Origin: Deltaproteobacteria bacterium
Lineage (GTDB): Bacteria > Desulfobacterota > DSM-4660 > Desulfatiglandales > HGW-15
Assembly: GCA_016926135.1 (NCBI GenBank)
Contig: JAFGPH010000295.1
Span: forward strand, 1-6,247
Length of the DNA: 6,247 nt
Direction: 5' to 3'
The notes under the pieces were generated by a model. It made no database searches. It saw only the letters and a list, made by a program, of their open reading frames with translations, and was not told the DNA's origin. The position numbers were made by a program, and so were the translations under genes. The first letter of the stretch is position 1, and every line of letters starts with the position of its first letter. Positions 4,573-6,247 of this stretch are shown here, piece by piece.

Positions 4573-5367
4573 GTGAATATCATAGCATGCATCAAACAGG
4601 TACCGGATACGGAGACGCAGATCAAGATCGCTCCAGATGGAAAATCCATCGTGAAGGATGACATCAAATGGGTCATGAACCCCTATGACGAATTCGGTGT
4701 TGAGGAGGCGCTGCGCCTGAAGGAGAAGTTCGGAGGGGAGGTCACGGTCGTCGGCCTCGGCCCCAAGAGAGTGACGGAGTCCCTCCGGACCGCTCTCGCC
4801 ATGGGTGCGGACAAGGGCATTCTGATCAGCGACCCCGCCGTGGAGGGAAGCGACGCGATCGCCGTAGCCAAGGCCCTTGCCGCGGCCATCAAGGATCTGC
4901 CTTATGACCTCATCTTCACCGGCCTGAGAGGCGTCGACGATGACATGGGTCTGGTGGGCGCTTCCCTCGCAGAGTACCTGGGCATCCCCCACATGTCAGT
5001 GGTCGTGAAGTTGGAGGTGGCTGAAGACGGAAAGTCCCTGAAGGCCCACAGACCGGTGGAAGGCCAGACCCTCATCATCGAAACCGGTCTACCGGCGCTT
5101 ATCACCGCACAGAAAGGGCTGAACGAACCGAGGTATGCCTCTCTTCCCGGCATCATGAAGGCAAAAAAGAAACCTCTGGCTGAAAAGACGCTGGCCGACC
5201 TGGGCCTCAATCCCGGCGACTTCGGTGAGGGCGGGAGAAAACTCAAGGTCCTTGGACTGACTCCGCCTCCTCAGAGAACGGCCGGGAAGATTGTCCAGGG
5301 CGACTCACCCGAATCAAAGGCCGATGAACTGGCCAAACTCCTTCACGAAGAGGCCAAGATCATGTAG
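4573..5367 (+). CDS. etfB: Electron transfer flavoprotein beta subunit
   Basis: A 264-residue EtfB, the usual length. With EtfA it forms the soluble FAD/AMP heterodimer that accepts electrons from acyl-CoA dehydrogenases and delivers them to a membrane Etf:quinone oxidoreductase. Visible landmarks are the N-terminal IACIKQVPDTE, NPYDEFGVEEALRLKE (residues 36-51), VTVVGLGP (58-64), the nucleotide-binding loop GLRGVDDDMGLVGASLAEYLG (117-137) and the EtfB signature region RPVEGQTLIIETGLPALIT. The recognition loop GLNEPRYASLPGIMKAKKK (182-200) keeps the Leu (191) that in human ETF anchors to partner dehydrogenases, and PPPQRTAG follows. The GTG start at 4573 has AGGAGGG five bases upstream. No promoter is evident in the 79-bp gap after fadR, so co-transcription is likely. 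Whether it is classical or electron-bifurcating cannot be settled here; the recognition loop fits an acyl-CoA dehydrogenase partner. Confidence 0.96.
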   Translation: MNIIACIKQVPDTETQIKIAPDGKSIVKDDIKWVMNPYDEFGVEEALRLKEKFGGEVTVVGLGPKRVTESLRTALAMGADKGILISDPAVEGSDAIAVAKALAAAIKDLPYDLIFTGLRGVDDDMGLVGASLAEYLGIPHMSVVVKLEVAEDGKSLKAHRPVEGQTLIIETGLPALITAQKGLNEPRYASLPGIMKAKKKPLAEKTLADLGLNPGDFGEGGRKLKVLGLTPPPQRTAGKIVQGDSPESKADELAKLLHEEAKIM

Positions 5368-5386
5368 CGCATCTAGGATCATGTAG
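5358..5386 (+). repeat. 10-bp direct repeat at the etfB 3' end
   Basis: GATCATGTAG occurs at 5358-5367, where it encodes the last codons and stop of etfB, and again at 5377-5386 in the gap before etfA. The period is 19 bases. It looks like a small local duplication and leaves both reading frames intact. Confidence 0.6.
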
Positions 5387-5411
5387 ATTTCCAAGATAAA
5401 GGAGACACGAA

Positions 5412-6247
5412 ATGGCACAAGGAGTCATGACAATAGCTGAGCAGAGAGACGGAGAGATTCGAAAGATATCCTTCGAGATGGTCAGTGAGGGGAGACGCCT
5501 AGCGGACGCGCTGGGCCAGCCCCTGACGGCGGTACTGATAGGATCGGACATCAAGTCAAAGGCCCCTGTCCTCGGCCATTACGGCGCCGATAAGATCCTG
5601 GTTGCCGACGATCCCCGGCTGGGACAGTATACCACCGATGCCTATGCCTCCGTACTGGCCCAGATCATACAGGCCGAGGCCCCCGCCATTCTGCTGATCG
5701 GCGCATCGGTTCAGGGAAAGGATCTGGCGGCACGCCTTTCCGCCCGACTCGGGGTGGGCATGGCCCAGGACTGTACCGCCTTTTCCATCGAAGGGGGGAA
5801 ACTGGTAGCCACGAGACCCATTTATGCCGGCAAGGCATATGCCAGGGTGGGCTTTGGCGAGGACAGCCTGCCTCAGACGGCCACGGCAAGGCCCAACGTC
5901 ATGCCGATGAACGAACCTGATCCATCCAAGTCCGCTCAGGTGGTGGATGCGGCTTTCACAATCAGCGATGCGGACCTGAAGACGAAAGTGGCCGACATCA
6001 TCAAGGACCAGAGCGGCAAGGTGGATCTGACCGAGGCGGATAAAATCGTCTCGGGCGGTAGGGGGATGAAGGGTCCTGAAGGGTTCAAGGTCCTGGAAGA
6101 CCTCGCCGCGGTCATCGGCGCCTCCGTGGGGGCCTCACGTTCCGCGGTGGACGCGGGCTGGAGAGTCCATTCGGACCAGGTGGGTCAAACGGGGAAAGTC
6201 GTTTCGCCCAACCTGTACATCGCCTGCGGGATTTCCGGGGCCATTCA
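5412..6247 (+). CDS. etfA: Electron transfer flavoprotein alpha subunit, C-terminus cut by window edge
   Basis: My translation from the ATG at 5412 runs 278 codons without a stop to the window end. AAAGGAG ends seven bases before the ATG, and the gene starts 44 bp after etfB. The N-terminal half shows the EtfA alpha/beta fold pieces: MTIAEQRDGEIRKISFEMVSEGRRLA, LTAVLIGS, YGADKILVAD, PAILLIGASVQGKDLAARLSARLG and RPIYAGKAYARV. The C-terminal FAD domain shows VSGGRGMKGPEGFKVLEDLA (from about residue 213), VGASRSAVDAGW (239-250) and HSDQVGQTGKVVSPNLYIACGISGAI, all near-invariant flavin-contacting blocks. Full proteins are about 310-330 residues, so only the last 40-50 are missing. It functions with EtfB in electron transfer from acyl-CoA dehydrogenases. 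The absence of intervening signals implies one transcript. Confidence 0.96.
   Translation, partial: MAQGVMTIAEQRDGEIRKISFEMVSEGRRLADALGQPLTAVLIGSDIKSKAPVLGHYGADKILVADDPRLGQYTTDAYASVLAQIIQAEAPAILLIGASVQGKDLAARLSARLGVGMAQDCTAFSIEGGKLVATRPIYAGKAYARVGFGEDSLPQTATARPNVMPMNEPDPSKSAQVVDAAFTISDADLKTKVADIIKDQSGKVDLTEADKIVSGGRGMKGPEGFKVLEDLAAVIGASVGASRSAVDAGWRVHSDQVGQTGKVVSPNLYIACGISGAI

Noticed and set aside
4471..4992. Minus-strand frame of 173 codons opposite etfB
   Set aside because: Shadow of etfB with no motif.

Overview
The window looks like chromosomal DNA from an anaerobic, fatty-acid or aromatic-acid oxidising bacterium, most likely of the Desulfobacterota (sulfate-reducing or syntrophic Deltaproteobacteria). 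The evidence is the combination of a TRAP carboxylate transporter, electron-transfer flavoprotein (Etf) genes under a Bacillus-FadR-like regulator, and a short stand-alone response regulator whose C-terminal tail (NPWxKWFERLGPFF ... GPNW ... FW) I associate with that phylum. This taxonomic call rests on remembered family resemblance, not on a search.

Left half, minus strand (1-2730): a TRAP transporter operon in the order dctP (periplasmic binding protein), dctQ (small membrane subunit), dctM (large permease, running off the left edge). dctQ and dctM are almost contiguous (1 bp apart). dctP and dctQ are separated by 290 bp that carry a strong hairpin. The operon has a good sigma70-type promoter (TTGACA, 17-bp spacer, TATACA) whose -10 and spacer are covered by a perfect 15-bp palindrome, a likely repressor site. 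Between this promoter and dctP lies a leader of about 400 nt containing a fragment that looks like the first ~45 residues of a family III (CaiB/BaiF) CoA-transferase, followed by an ideal Shine-Dalgarno sequence with no start codon next to it. This suggests an operon that lost its first gene(s).

Middle (2730-3860): mostly sparse sequence around one minus-strand gene, a 169-residue stand-alone CheY-like response regulator. Upstream of it, in the same orientation, is a short stretch resembling the start of a second receiver domain.

Right half, plus strand (3830-6247): a fatty-acid-type regulon. A TetR-family FadR homologue is preceded by a promoter overlapped by an 18-bp operator of the form TGAATGA-N4-TCATTCA, matching the Bacillus FadR consensus. 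It is followed by etfB and etfA (cut by the right edge), the two subunits that pass electrons from acyl-CoA dehydrogenases to the membrane quinone pool. The regulator-etfB-etfA order and the operator type both recall the Bacillus subtilis lcfA-fadR-fadB-etfB-etfA operon.

Taken together, one operon could import a carboxylate and the other could control electron transfer from beta-oxidation-type dehydrogenation. No wholly new system is evident. The most interesting points are the Bacillus-like FadR circuit, the promoter-embedded palindrome and the CoA-transferase scar in the TRAP leader.
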